Position numbers and translations under genes: made by a program | DNA from: Pirellulaceae bacterium | GTDB lineage: Bacteria > Planctomycetota > Planctomycetia > Pirellulales > Pirellulaceae | Length of the DNA stretch: 43,675 nucleotides | Direction of reading: 5' to 3' | NCBI GenBank assembly: GCA_028281725.1 | Contig: JANQJJ010000280.1 | Coordinates: 1-43,675 of the forward strand | The notes under the pieces: generated by a model | Told to the model about the DNA's origin: nothing | Seen by the model: the letters and a program-made list of their open reading frames with translations, nothing else | The model's database searches: none | In this document: in pieces, positions 34,983 to 43,386 of the stretch | How positions within the stretch are numbered: the first letter of the stretch is position 1 | Layout of the letters: the number at the start of each line of letters is the position of its first letter

Positions 34983-36266
34983 ATGCCCGAATCGAAGATC
35001 CCCCCCTGGAGTCCACCTGAGACGAGAGCATCCTGGTTATGGAGCGAGGAGCAGGTGCGACGGTGGCAGCTGGAGCAGCTCAATCAGCAGTTGCGCATCG
35101 TCTTACCGCAGAACGCCTTTTACCGAGACAAGCTCAGCTCGTCGGACTTGCAACTCGACAGCCTCGACCAGCTAGCCACCCTACCAGCAACGACGAAGCA
35201 AGAGCTGGTGGCAAGTGCCAACCGATCGCCGCTGGGTATCAGTGCCCATCACACATTCGATACCAGCGACTACTCGCGCGTTCACCGTACCAGCGGCACC
35301 ACGGGGCAGCCGCTGATGATTCTCGATACGGCCAGCGATTGGCTCTGGTGGTCATCTACTTGGCAACACGTTTTAGAGGCTGCCGAGGTAACCGGCGATG
35401 ATCGCGTGTTTATGGCGTTTTCGTTCGGACCCTTCATCGGCTTTTGGAGTGCGCATCAGTCCTGTGTGGATCGTGGCGCTGTGGTCATCCCCGGTGGCGG
35501 CCTTTCCTCATTGGCCCGTCTGGAGTTTATGAAACAATCGCGTTCCACGGTTCTGTGTTGCACCCCCTCGTATGCACTGCACTTGGCCGAAGTAGCCGCG
35601 GGCGAAGGGTTTCCGCTCGGCTCGCTTCCCATTCGCCGCGTGATCGTAGCCGGGGAAGCAGGTGGAAGCATCCCTGCCGTGCGCAGCCGTATGGAACAGG
35701 CCTGGAATGCCCAAGTCGTCGACCATAGTGGTGCTACGGAAATCGGACCTTGGGGATTCGGTTGGCCGGATCGCCCGGGAATCCATCTCATTGAAACCAG
35801 TTTCATCGCCGAGCTGCTTCCGCTGGACGACAGCGGTGCGCTTTCTGAGCTGGTTCTGACGTCGCTGGGACGATACGGCACTCCGGTTATTCGCTATCGA
35901 ACCGGAGACGCCGTTCGCGTCGAGCGTCCGCAAGCCGGACCGTGCCGGTTTCTCTGGTTGCCCGAAGGGGTCGTTGGTCGCGCTGACAACATGGTCACTA
36001 TTCGTGGCGTGAACGTATTCCCCAGCAGCATCGACTCCATCCTGCATGAATTCCCTGGCGCGAGCGAGTATCGCATTTCGGTGACCCGGCTAGGCCAGCT
36101 GGATCAGTTGGAGTTGGAGGTCGAAGCCGACGTGGATACACAGATCGCCATTGAAAAGGCGCTGTCCGTTCGATTGGGCTTGAGAATTCCAGTAAAAATT
36201 GTTGACGCCGGTAGTCTCCCTCGAAGCGAAGGAAAATCCCAGCGTTGGCGAGACCGGCGTGATTAG
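34983..36266 (+). CDS. PaaK-like adenylate-forming CoA ligase
   Basis: A 427-residue member of the ANL superfamily resembling phenylacetate-CoA ligase. The ATP-binding P-loop is HRTSGTTGQP (101-110), the DHSGATEIGPWG segment (about 240) is the adenine-binding motif, RYRTGDAVRV carries the hinge Asp, and GSLPRSEGKSQRW near the end has the conserved catalytic Lys region. A PaaK-type N-terminus (QNAFYRDKLSS; LATLPATTKQELV) is present. No phenylacetate genes lie nearby, so the substrate is unknown; planctomycete PaaK relatives may activate other aryl or acyl acids. The gene stands alone; its stop overlaps by four bases the convergent gene at 36263. Confidence 0.85.
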   Translation: MPESKIPPWSPPETRASWLWSEEQVRRWQLEQLNQQLRIVLPQNAFYRDKLSSSDLQLDSLDQLATLPATTKQELVASANRSPLGISAHHTFDTSDYSRVHRTSGTTGQPLMILDTASDWLWWSSTWQHVLEAAEVTGDDRVFMAFSFGPFIGFWSAHQSCVDRGAVVIPGGGLSSLARLEFMKQSRSTVLCCTPSYALHLAEVAAGEGFPLGSLPIRRVIVAGEAGGSIPAVRSRMEQAWNAQVVDHSGATEIGPWGFGWPDRPGIHLIETSFIAELLPLDDSGALSELVLTSLGRYGTPVIRYRTGDAVRVERPQAGPCRFLWLPEGVVGRADNMVTIRGVNVFPSSIDSILHEFPGASEYRISVTRLGQLDQLELEVEADVDTQIAIEKALSVRLGLRIPVKIVDAGSLPRSEGKSQRWRDRRD

Positions 36267-36706
36267 CGTAGGTTGCGGCCCGGCACGCGCATTAGACTGA
36301 CCCGGTACTTCTCGTCAATCAGTTCTTTGTTCGCACGCTCCGGATCGGTTTGACTCCACGTTTCCCGATAGAGCTTCGAACGGACCTCGCGTTTGATCTT
36401 GGCATCGCGGTCGTACCAACGTACCGCAACGTCACCGCTGCCGGCTTGTCTTAGCGGCATCCGATTGAGATCCTCCTCGACCAAACACCAGGCAATCACG
36501 TGAAAACGACAGAAGTCGGGTGACCACTCATAAAAAATGACCTGGTCGTAAGCGTGGCGTCCCAGGTCATCATAAAAATGGTTCAGTTCGATCAGGTCGA
36601 CCCTCTCCCGGAGAGAGCCGCCGGAGTGCGGAGAGTATCCTGATACCGATAGCATCAGGGGCAGTAGGGCGCTCTGCCACAGCGATAAAAGAGCATTACT
36701 TGTCAC
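36263..36706 (-). CDS. Hypothetical exported protein
   Basis: 147 residues with a hydrophobic N-terminal segment (about 8-22) that may be a signal peptide. The remainder has LNHFYDDLGRHAYDQVIFYE and SKLYRETWSQTDPERANKEL and is rich in aromatic and charged residues, resembling a conserved planctomycete protein of no known function. The start is GTG 36706, supported by a perfect AGGAGG nine bases upstream; the next in-frame ATG would remove the signal segment. Its end overlaps the PaaK-like gene tail by four bases in convergent orientation. No function is proposed. Confidence 0.75.
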   Translation of the reverse strand: MTSNALLSLWQSALLPLMLSVSGYSPHSGGSLRERVDLIELNHFYDDLGRHAYDQVIFYEWSPDFCRFHVIAWCLVEEDLNRMPLRQAGSGDVAVRWYDRDAKIKREVRSKLYRETWSQTDPERANKELIDEKYRVSLMRVPGRNLR

Positions 36707-36715
36707 CGTCCTTGG

Positions 36716-36721
36716 CCTCCT
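36716..36721 (-). promoter_or_regulatory. Perfect Shine-Dalgarno AGGAGG deciding a GTG start
   Basis: AGGAGG on the minus strand lies nine bases before GTG 36706-36704 of the hypothetical exported protein. It is the best match to the anti-Shine-Dalgarno I noticed in the window and strongly supports both the gene and its GTG start. Confidence 0.75.
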
Positions 36722-36971
36722 TTGCAGGAGCCTGGGCCGCTAAAGTCGGTCTAGCTTGATAGGACGCGTTCGACTAGCGGGCCAAGCAACTGTTGTGGAA
36801 CCGGATCCGCTGAACGCTTGGAAAGCGATCTTGGGAATCTTTCCGGATTGTGGGCAGTTCTCCCAGCTCTGCGCCTGGTTACGCAGAACCCGTTGCGGCC
36901 TCAATGTCGAAAAAGAGAGAACCTACGTGGTCAATTACTGGAAATCGGCTATTGCCTGCAAGGTCAATAAT

Positions 36972-37697
36972 CTACTTTTGAGAACTTGAGAAGAATTCCT
37001 GCCATTTTCGCTCGATCAATCGCTGATGGGGCCCATATCGGGCCTTGTAGCGTAAATGCCGATTGTCTGCGACATACATGCCCAGGTAGAGCCACCGGCG
37101 GGAGGAGGTCTTGGCCAGATCAATCTGCCGAACGATGGAATAAGTACCAGGGCTGAGCCAGGAAAAGTCGGGATGAAAGAAACAGTACACCGCCGAGAGA
37201 CTGGTGGCCCCTACATCGGTAATCGAGATAGCTATCAATTGATCTCGGTACCAGAGACTCAGCTCCAGGGCGATGCCGTGAGGGCTAAGCAGGAAGGCTC
37301 GGTAGTCTGATGAATTTGCCGGAGGTTCTCCCCGATCCAGGTTTCGGCCGTATCGGTGACGATTGAACAGCTCCACGCGTTGTTGGTCGACCGTCGGCTG
37401 GCCGACTCGGGTTACTAACTCCCTGTCTCCCAGCTTTTGAGCACGGCGTTGGGAGCGTCTGGGACGAAACTCTGTCACATCCAACCGCAGGGGCTGGCAA
37501 GCAACACAACTCGGGCACTTGGTCCGATAAAAAAAACTTCCGGCTCGTCGATAGCCTGCTGCCAGCAGCTGATCCAATCGCCCGGCGGTAATCTCACCAA
37601 CCGGCAGACTCAGCGGCATCCGCGCCGTTTGATCTGGTAGATAGGAACAAACGTCGGTGTCGTCGACAACCACTCTGAGAAAATCTATCTCATGCAC
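36972..37697 (-). CDS. bpt: Aminoacyl-tRNA--protein transferase, Bpt/Ate type (N-degron pathway)
   Basis: 241 residues, close to the ~235 of bacterial Bpt. CSYLPDQTARMPLSLPV at the N-terminus matches the Bpt start. YRTKCPSCVACQPLRLDVTE carries the conserved CxxCxxC-like cysteine cluster. The C-terminal domain has SAVYCFFHPDFSWLSPGTYS and LYLGMYVADNRHLRYKARYG, the GNAT-like signature of R/L-transferases. Bpt adds Leu from Leu-tRNA to N-terminal Asp or Glu, tagging proteins for ClpS/ClpAP; Arg transfer is the alternative. The start is GTG 37697, 13 bp inside the ketosynthase-like gene, implying translational coupling. A later in-frame start is possible. clpS is not in the window. Confidence 0.87.
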   Translation of the reverse strand: MHEIDFLRVVVDDTDVCSYLPDQTARMPLSLPVGEITAGRLDQLLAAGYRRAGSFFYRTKCPSCVACQPLRLDVTEFRPRRSQRRAQKLGDRELVTRVGQPTVDQQRVELFNRHRYGRNLDRGEPPANSSDYRAFLLSPHGIALELSLWYRDQLIAISITDVGATSLSAVYCFFHPDFSWLSPGTYSIVRQIDLAKTSSRRWLYLGMYVADNRHLRYKARYGPHQRLIERKWQEFFSSSQK

Positions 37698-38962
37698 TGG
37701 ACAACCATAGCCGCAGCTTGACCATGCGGCGTAAAACTCAGCTTAAGAACATGCTGTTTTTTAGTCTGCTGTTTTTTCGTACATACTTGGATGCGACAAT
37801 CATCATCAGCTTGCTGGTAGCCGGCGGTAGGCAGAGTCGTGCCATGCTGAACCGAGAGGATGCTGGCCATCAGCTCCAGCAGGCCGCAGGCAGCACCGGC
37901 CGTCCCGAAGTAACTCGAGTAGGCGGTGACAGGGACATCCGGCGCGAGCCGGCCGATGGCTTGACTCTCCTCGATATCAAGTCGTCTCTCGGAAAAGCCC
38001 TGAGCCGAGATATGTGCAAGATCATCAGTACCCACAGCCGCTTCCTCGAGAGCGGATTGGGCTGCTGCGAAGATCGCTGCCTGACTACCCCCATAATGAT
38101 GTTCCGGCCGCGCACAACGACTACTGAAACCAGACAGCACGGCTAAAATGTTAGCACCACGGCGAACGGCGTGGCTCCGTCGCTCGATCACCAGGGCGCC
38201 GGCCCCTTCGGACGGAACGATACCGCGGCGACGCGCATCGAAGGGCATCGACAGCGGCTGGTCGGCATGCCCGTCATCGAGTGGTTGGTGGTCGTACAGC
38301 TGGCGAGCCCGGTACACCAATCGCGTTGGCCGGATGCGTGATCCGACGGCGCCCACGACCATCAAATCGGCTTGACCACGCTCGATGATCATCGCGGCCT
38401 CTGCCAGTGCCAGCAGGCTGCTTACCTCCTCTTGCGCGATGGTATTGTTGGGCCCTTGAGCGTCAATGGCGATGCCCACATGACAGGCCGGCATGTTCGG
38501 TAGGTTTCTGAGCATCCACAACGGATAAATCTGCTTCTCGGCTTGACCGCCCCACATGGAAAAATCCATGACGCCACCGGGTGAGCAAGCTCGAACGGCG
38601 CTGGTGATCTCCAGCACATCGCCGGGAATCATCTCCGATCCATACACCACACCCATCCGGTCGCAATCGAGCTCCACTTCGACCAATCCCGCGTCCTGCC
38701 AAGCCAGATGGGCCGCCGCGTAGGCCGTCTGGACTTCGCGACTCATGACCTTCAACGCTTTTCTGGGCGTCACGTAGGCCTTGCCACTAAAGTCCTCTAT
38801 GGCCGCGCCATAGTAAGCGACCGGCCGATCATGCTGGATGATATGAAGCTGCCGAATGGCGCATCGCTGAGCCGAAAGCCCATCCCAAAAGGCCTCACGG
38901 CCGATACCAATGGGCGTCACGCAGCCGAGCCCCGTGATCACGATATCATCTACACCAACCAT
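37685..38962 (-). CDS. Ketosynthase-fold protein lacking the catalytic triad
   Basis: 425 residues with a complete beta-ketoacyl-ACP synthase fold: VITGLGCVTPIGIGREAFWD at the start, VVYGSEMIPGDV, PNMPACHVGIAIDAQGPNNT, FDARRRGIVPSEGAGALVIE (241-260) and TLPT near the end. The active-site residues are changed: the nucleophile Cys of the ACASG motif is Glu179 (AQEEVSSLL), the first His (NAHGT) is Gln321 (SAQGF), and the second His (TGH) aligns with Thr354 (YFGTAG). It cannot be a normal condensing enzyme; it may be a chain-length-factor-like partner or a decarboxylase-type relative, but no active ketosynthase or ACP is adjacent. ATG 38962 is used; an open frame reaches TTG 39082. The 3' end overlaps the bpt-like gene by 13 bp. 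Confidence 0.88.
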   Translation of the reverse strand: MVGVDDIVITGLGCVTPIGIGREAFWDGLSAQRCAIRQLHIIQHDRPVAYYGAAIEDFSGKAYVTPRKALKVMSREVQTAYAAAHLAWQDAGLVEVELDCDRMGVVYGSEMIPGDVLEITSAVRACSPGGVMDFSMWGGQAEKQIYPLWMLRNLPNMPACHVGIAIDAQGPNNTIAQEEVSSLLALAEAAMIIERGQADLMVVGAVGSRIRPTRLVYRARQLYDHQPLDDGHADQPLSMPFDARRRGIVPSEGAGALVIERRSHAVRRGANILAVLSGFSSRCARPEHHYGGSQAAIFAAAQSALEEAAVGTDDLAHISAQGFSERRLDIEESQAIGRLAPDVPVTAYSSYFGTAGAACGLLELMASILSVQHGTTLPTAGYQQADDDCRIQVCTKKQQTKKQHVLKLSFTPHGQAAAMVVQCMR

Positions 38963-39093
38963 CTTCGCGTCGCTAAAAGCCTGTTGCGGGCCCCCTGTTG
39001 CCTTGGCTCGTCGGACGTGGGCCTCTATTGAGCCCAGCACATCCGCTGAAAACGCCCGTTTGTGACGGCGAACCTCATCCAATACGAACTGCT

Positions 39094-39184
39094 CTTAGAA
39101 CGCGTTTCAAAACAGATTTTCCGCCCACCGGCATGCAATGCGACTGGGAGGAGGGCTCTCTCGATTTTTGAAACACGTTCTTAG
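39094..39184. repeat. MITE-like 19-bp imperfect inverted repeat
   Basis: Arms at 39094-39112 (CTTAGAACGCGTTTCAAAA) and 39166-39184 (its near-complement) match at 17 of 19 positions and enclose 53 bp without coding potential. It lies between zwf (3' end) and the ketosynthase-fold gene. The size and terminal symmetry suggest a small non-autonomous mobile element or a long hairpin acting as a terminator for zwf. No target-site duplication was recognised. Confidence 0.75.
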
Positions 39185-39232
39185 GCCGACATCCCGCCAG
39201 CCACAGTTTTTCAATTCTACACACAATCTTGG

Positions 39233-40684
39233 TTAGTGGATTACCGGACAGACATCAAACCAAGTCCGATTCTGCTCTTGCATCCACTCGGTAGACGCCT
39301 CAGGGCCCCATCCCGCAACCGGATACGTGTGCATCGGTGGTGCGGCGGGGCTCCGCCAAGCAGCAATGATGGGGTCCATGATCTCCCAAGCCAGCTCCAC
39401 TTCGTCACTACGCGCAAACAGACTGGCGTCCCCCTGCAAAGCATCTAGTAGCAATCTCTCATACGAATCCGGCATCGATTGACCCCGGCTAGCAAACCGG
39501 AAATCCAACTGACTTTGACGCAGCGACATCTCCTGGTCGGGCACCTTCGACTGAAAGTGGATCTGGATACCCTCGGCGGGCTGAATCTGGATGACCAATC
39601 GATTCGCCTGCGGCATCGACTTCTTTCCCTCGCCAAAGAGCAGATGAGGTGGCTCGCGGAAGTCGATGACAATCTGCGTCGTCCGGCAACTCAGCCCCTT
39701 GCCGCTACGAAGATAAAACGGCACGCCCTTCCAGCGCCAGTTGTCGACGTGCAGTCTGAGCGCGGCGAATGTCTCGGTGGGACTGTTGGGAGCAACCCCT
39801 TCCTCCTGACAGTACCCTTGATATTGACCGCGAATGCCACAATCCGCGAAGTCAGCGCCTTGAAACTGCCGGACCGCTCGTAGCACTTTGACTTTTTCAT
39901 CTCGTACCGAATCCGCGTTGAATTTCACCGGACCTTCCATGGCCGTCACCATCATCAGTTGGAATAAGTGATTTTGAAACATGTCCCTCAGGACTCCCGA
40001 CCGATCGTAGTAATCGCCGCGGCGTCCAACGACCACCTCCTCGGCAACCGTGATCTGCACGTGATCGATATAGCTGCGATTCCAGAGCGGTTCGAAAATG
40101 GAATTCCCAAAGCGCAAAACCAGGATGTTTTGCACTGTCTCTTTGCCTAAGTAGTGATCAATACGGTAAACCTGATCCTCTCGAAAGACCTTGGCAATCG
40201 ACTGGTTCAACTGACGAGCCGTCTCCAGATTGGTACCAAAAGGCTTTTCGATCACGATCCGCCGCGCAGCCGACGAATCATCCGCCAAGCCCGCTTTCCC
40301 CAACTGCGCAGCGGCACTTTCATACAGTTGCGGCATGGTGGCAATGTAGTAGACGCGATCGGCCGGCCGGCCACCCTCGAGCTCTTCAAGGCGTCCGGCC
40401 AGCGTCAAAAAATCCTCTTCAGCTTGGATGTCGCCGGGATGGTAATGGATGCGCTGGGAGAACTCGCCCCAGGTGCTGCTGTCAAACTCCTGGCCCAGAA
40501 ACCTAGCCGTCGATTCAGCCAACTGCTTCCGCCAGGCCTCATCGGTGAACTGGCTGCGCGAGACACCCACCACGCGCGTCTGGTCGGGCAGACGCCCCCG
40601 TTGATGCACTCGGTACAGGGCAGGGATCAGCTTCCGACTCGTCAGATCGCCGGAAGCTCCAAAGATCACCATCGTGTGTGCCAT
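39233..40684 (-). CDS. zwf: Glucose-6-phosphate 1-dehydrogenase
   Basis: 483 residues; oxidises glucose-6-phosphate to 6-phosphogluconolactone with NAD(P) reduction. The N-terminal Rossmann motif is VIFGASGDLTSRKLIPAL (the GASGDL signature), VIEKPFGTNL is the conserved EKPxG motif, and YRIDHYLGKETVQNI holds the substrate-binding and catalytic residues (Asp-His, Lys). NNxx-type and RSGKGL segments further on are also standard, and length fits the family (about 490). ATG 40684 (MAHTMVIFGASGD) is chosen, with AAGGAAG upstream; a frame to 40726 adds 14 unlikely residues. It lies 137 bp downstream of gnd on the same strand, and the two form the oxidative pentose phosphate pair. The lactonase gene pgl is not seen. 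Confidence 0.98.
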   Translation of the reverse strand: MAHTMVIFGASGDLTSRKLIPALYRVHQRGRLPDQTRVVGVSRSQFTDEAWRKQLAESTARFLGQEFDSSTWGEFSQRIHYHPGDIQAEEDFLTLAGRLEELEGGRPADRVYYIATMPQLYESAAAQLGKAGLADDSSAARRIVIEKPFGTNLETARQLNQSIAKVFREDQVYRIDHYLGKETVQNILVLRFGNSIFEPLWNRSYIDHVQITVAEEVVVGRRGDYYDRSGVLRDMFQNHLFQLMMVTAMEGPVKFNADSVRDEKVKVLRAVRQFQGADFADCGIRGQYQGYCQEEGVAPNSPTETFAALRLHVDNWRWKGVPFYLRSGKGLSCRTTQIVIDFREPPHLLFGEGKKSMPQANRLVIQIQPAEGIQIHFQSKVPDQEMSLRQSQLDFRFASRGQSMPDSYERLLLDALQGDASLFARSDEVELAWEIMDPIIAAWRSPAAPPMHTYPVAGWGPEASTEWMQEQNRTWFDVCPVIH

Positions 40685-40821
40685 ATCGCTTCCTTCGCGA
40701 GAGCCAAACTCGGTTTCCCAGAGCATGGCTTGGTTCTAGTCAATGAATTTAACTACCGCACGAAACCTACCAACGACCCCGTGAGCCGGCGGTGGGACGC
40801 CGATCGCAAGTTCCCCCGGCG

Positions 40822-42300
40822 TCAGCTAGGCTCTTTGCGCAGATCCAACCACTCCGAATGGAACGTCCCCTCGCGATCAACCCGCTTGTAGGTGTGCGCG
40901 CCGAAGTAATCGCGTTGGGCCTGCAGCAGATTCGCCGGCAAACGCTCGCGACGATAGCTGTCATAGTATCCTAGAGCCGCCGAAAACGCCGGAGTCGGCA
41001 CGCCGAGCTGAGTCGCGGCAATAATAACGGCTCGCCAAGCCGCCTGACTATCGTCGATAATCTTCTTGAAATACGGAAAGAGCAGCAGGTTTTCCAGGTC
41101 GGGCTGCTCATCGAATGCCTCTTTGATTCGATCTAGGAATTGGGCGCGGATAATACAACCGCCACGCCACAACAGTGCGCAGTCGCCGTAGTTCAGCCCC
41201 CACTGATGCTCCTGGCTGGCCGCCTGGAGTTGGACAAATCCTTGTGCATAGCTGCATATTTTCGACGCGTACAGGGCTCGCCTAACCGCCTCGACAAACG
41301 CTTTCCTGTCTCCGACGAAACTGCTCACCGGCGCCGCCAGCTCCGGGTTGTCACCATCCTGAGGACCACTGAGCACCTTGCTGGCCCGAACCCGCGCGTC
41401 CTTGACCGCGGACAGGCCACGAGCATAAACGGCTGTCGTCACCAGCGTACTCGGTACTCCCAAATCGAGAGCCAACTGACTCATCCACTTTCCTGTTCCC
41501 TTAGCACCGGCGACGTCCAAGATCTTGTCGACCAAGTACCCGTCTCCATCAGGCTGATCATCTTTGGCGCTAAAAATATCGCGAGTAATCTCGATCAGAT
41601 AACTCTGTAGCTCGCCGTTGTTCCATGCTTCGAACACATCGTAGAGTTCTTCGTTGGTCAGTCCGGCGACCTCTTTGAGAATCTGGTAAGCCTCGCAGAT
41701 CAACTGCATGTCGCCATACTCAATTCCGTTGTGCACCATCTTGACGTAGTGGCCCGCACCGCGAGGTCCGACCCATTCGCAACATGGAATGTCCTCATTG
41801 GGTCCCACCTTGGCAGAAATTGCCTGGAAAATCGGCTTGACTAGCGGCCAAGCATCCGGGCTACCGCCTGGCATGAGACTCGGCCCCTTGAGTGCTCCTT
41901 CCTCACCGCCGGAAACCCCCGTACCAACGAATTTCAGTCCTTTGCTCTCGACATACTTGGTTCTCCGTTCGGTGTTGGTGTAGTGCTCGTTCCCTCCATC
42001 AATGATCACATCCCCAGGTTCGAGATGCGGGAGAAGCTGTTCAATCAGATCGTCCACCGCCGGTCCTGCCTTGACCAGAGTCATGACCAGCCGCGGCTTC
42101 TTGAGCGAGGCGACTAATTCCTCGATGGAATGGCAACCGACGAAGTTTTTGCCCTTGGCACGACCTTGAATCAGGTTGTCCACCTTGTCGGTCGTTCTAT
42201 TAAAGACTGCGATCCGGTTGCCCCGACTTTCCACGTTCAGTGCCAGATTCTCTCCCATCACCGCCAGGCCGATCAAACCGAAATCACACTTGTCACTCAT
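40822..42300 (-). CDS. gnd: 6-phosphogluconate dehydrogenase (decarboxylating)
   Basis: 492 residues; converts 6-phosphogluconate to ribulose-5-phosphate, CO2 and NADPH. The NADP-binding start is FGLIGLAVMGENLALNVESR, followed by FNRTTDKVD. Substrate-binding and catalytic segments are visible: GGNEHYTNTERR, FVGTGVSGGEEGALKGPSLM and HYVKMVHNGIEYGDMQLICE, where the lysine is catalytic. The C-terminal helical domain has the long SAKDDQPDGDGYLVDKILDV and GTGKWMSQLALDLGVPS signatures. Length matches the family (about 470-490). Start ATG 42300. It is followed 137 bp later by zwf, so the two oxidative pentose phosphate genes are probably cotranscribed from a promoter upstream of 42300. Confidence 0.98.
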   Translation of the reverse strand: MSDKCDFGLIGLAVMGENLALNVESRGNRIAVFNRTTDKVDNLIQGRAKGKNFVGCHSIEELVASLKKPRLVMTLVKAGPAVDDLIEQLLPHLEPGDVIIDGGNEHYTNTERRTKYVESKGLKFVGTGVSGGEEGALKGPSLMPGGSPDAWPLVKPIFQAISAKVGPNEDIPCCEWVGPRGAGHYVKMVHNGIEYGDMQLICEAYQILKEVAGLTNEELYDVFEAWNNGELQSYLIEITRDIFSAKDDQPDGDGYLVDKILDVAGAKGTGKWMSQLALDLGVPSTLVTTAVYARGLSAVKDARVRASKVLSGPQDGDNPELAAPVSSFVGDRKAFVEAVRRALYASKICSYAQGFVQLQAASQEHQWGLNYGDCALLWRGGCIIRAQFLDRIKEAFDEQPDLENLLLFPYFKKIIDDSQAAWRAVIIAATQLGVPTPAFSAALGYYDSYRRERLPANLLQAQRDYFGAHTYKRVDREGTFHSEWLDLRKEPS

Positions 42301-42778
42301 TACTGTCTTGCTTTCTGTCTGCTGTTGCTACGTCATTTTTGTTGGCGGGCAAGCCGCCTGCCGCCAAGCCAGCCCACCGATTCATGTCCGAGCCCGCGCC
42401 GGCTCAGCGAGCCCCCAAGGTTCCCCTCAGGAAGCCAGGTTCCCGGCGAGTTTCCAACTTGGGTTCATTGAGCTTCGCCCGGGTCGTTTGCGAGGCGAAG
42501 TCAGGAATTGAAACCGTGGTTTTCGGGGACCGCCCCATTTCAGACCGCCAGTTTAGGTGAACTACGGCTTATGAAAACGGGTCCGCCCCCAATCTGGACT
42601 CGAAACGCGCGAGTTTCACCGCACTTTCCTGCCGAACAGGCCGGCCTCACCCTGATTTGGCCAAAGTCGCCGAGGCCACCCAACCGATACAGTCCCTAAG
42701 CTTACCCTTGACGCCGCAAATCACCGGCATTAGAAAAAGGGTAATGGTTCGTTATCCACCTTCACGTGGTTCATCCTA
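42301..42778. other. 478-bp intergenic region between gnd and tRNA-Cys
   Basis: The gnd promoter should lie at the left and the tRNA-Cys promoter at the right edge. A GGGGACCGCCCC motif at about 42528 resembles a similar GGGGACCGTTCCC at about 42892 on the other side of the tRNA gene. Frames open here on the plus strand are Pro/Arg-rich and motif-free. Nothing else is recognised. Confidence 0.5.
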
Positions 42779-42851
42779 GGCGTCGTAGCCAAGTGGCTAA
42801 GGCAGTGGATTGCAAATCCATTATTCGTGGGTTCGACTCCCACCGACGCCT
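42779..42851 (+). tRNA. tRNA-Cys (anticodon GCA)
   Basis: 73 nt that fold fully: acceptor stem GGCGTCG/CGACGCC, D-arm GCC/GGC with a ten-base loop, anticodon stem GTGGA/TCCAT (one G-T pair) around loop TTGCAAA, five-base variable loop, T-stem GTGGG/CCCAC with loop TTCGACT, and discriminator T73 as required for tRNA-Cys. The 3' CCA is not encoded and must be added by CCA transferase. An integrase relic follows about 140 bp downstream, which points to past use of this gene as an integration site. Confidence 0.95.
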
Positions 42852-42989
42852 CTTTCGTTTTACTAAGCAAATCGTTGGTCGAAACGAACTCGGGGACCGT
42901 TCCCAAGTGTGATTTTCCAAGCGGATTTTTTTTGGACAGGCTGTCCTTGGAATCGCTACGGAGACGTCACCACGGGAAACCATTCTTTC

Positions 42990-43386
42990 ATTCCCTCTCT
43001 TCGCAAGCATTCGTCTGGTCAGGCTCGTACCACGATCAACGGCCAGACATTCTACCTCGGCAAGTTTGGCTCCACGGAGAGTAGGCAACGCGACGACGCA
43101 CTCATTGCGGAATGGCTTGCCAGCGGACCCAGCTCTACTTTTGGCCTCGAGGTGGACGAGGTGTCCATGTCCCAAATGATATTGGACTCGCTAGCGCATT
43201 GTGACAGACCACCACGATCCGGCTGGTGTAGGCTCTGAAGCAAAGCGAACCCGTTATGCCTTGAGATTCGTCGCTAGGCTGTACTCCGATCTGCCGGCCA
43301 GCGCATTCGGCCCCGTTCAATTCAAGGCCGTACGAGAAAAGATGCTGGAGCCCCAACACACGGTGTTTGTCTCGCTCAGAGTGTGA
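42990..43386 (+). pseudogene. Degraded tyrosine recombinase/integrase (N-terminal part), frameshifted
   Basis: The first segment (about 42990-43200, frame of 42909) encodes RKHSSGQARTTINGQTFYLG then FGSTESRQRDDALIAEWLAS, resembling the N-terminus of phage-type integrases common in planctomycetes (RKHxxSGQAxVTLNGxDxYLG...YDRLIAEWLA). After a frameshift near 43200 the next frame, to stop 43386, encodes RYALRFVARLYSDLPASAFG followed by FKAVREKML, resembling the next part of the same N-terminal SAM-like domain. No start codon, catalytic domain or tyrosine is found, so the gene is a truncated relic. It lies just beyond tRNA-Cys, typical of integrated elements. Family assignment rests on remembered sequence pattern. 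Confidence 0.7.

Noticed and set aside
34687-35175. 162-codon plus-strand frame overlapping the PaaK-like start
   Set aside because: Composition looks like a shadow frame, and it overlaps the well-supported PaaK-like N-terminus.
36756-36989. 77-codon plus-strand frame between the hypothetical gene and the bpt-like gene
   Set aside because: No recognisable motif and it runs into the 3' end of the bpt-like gene; the start is weak.
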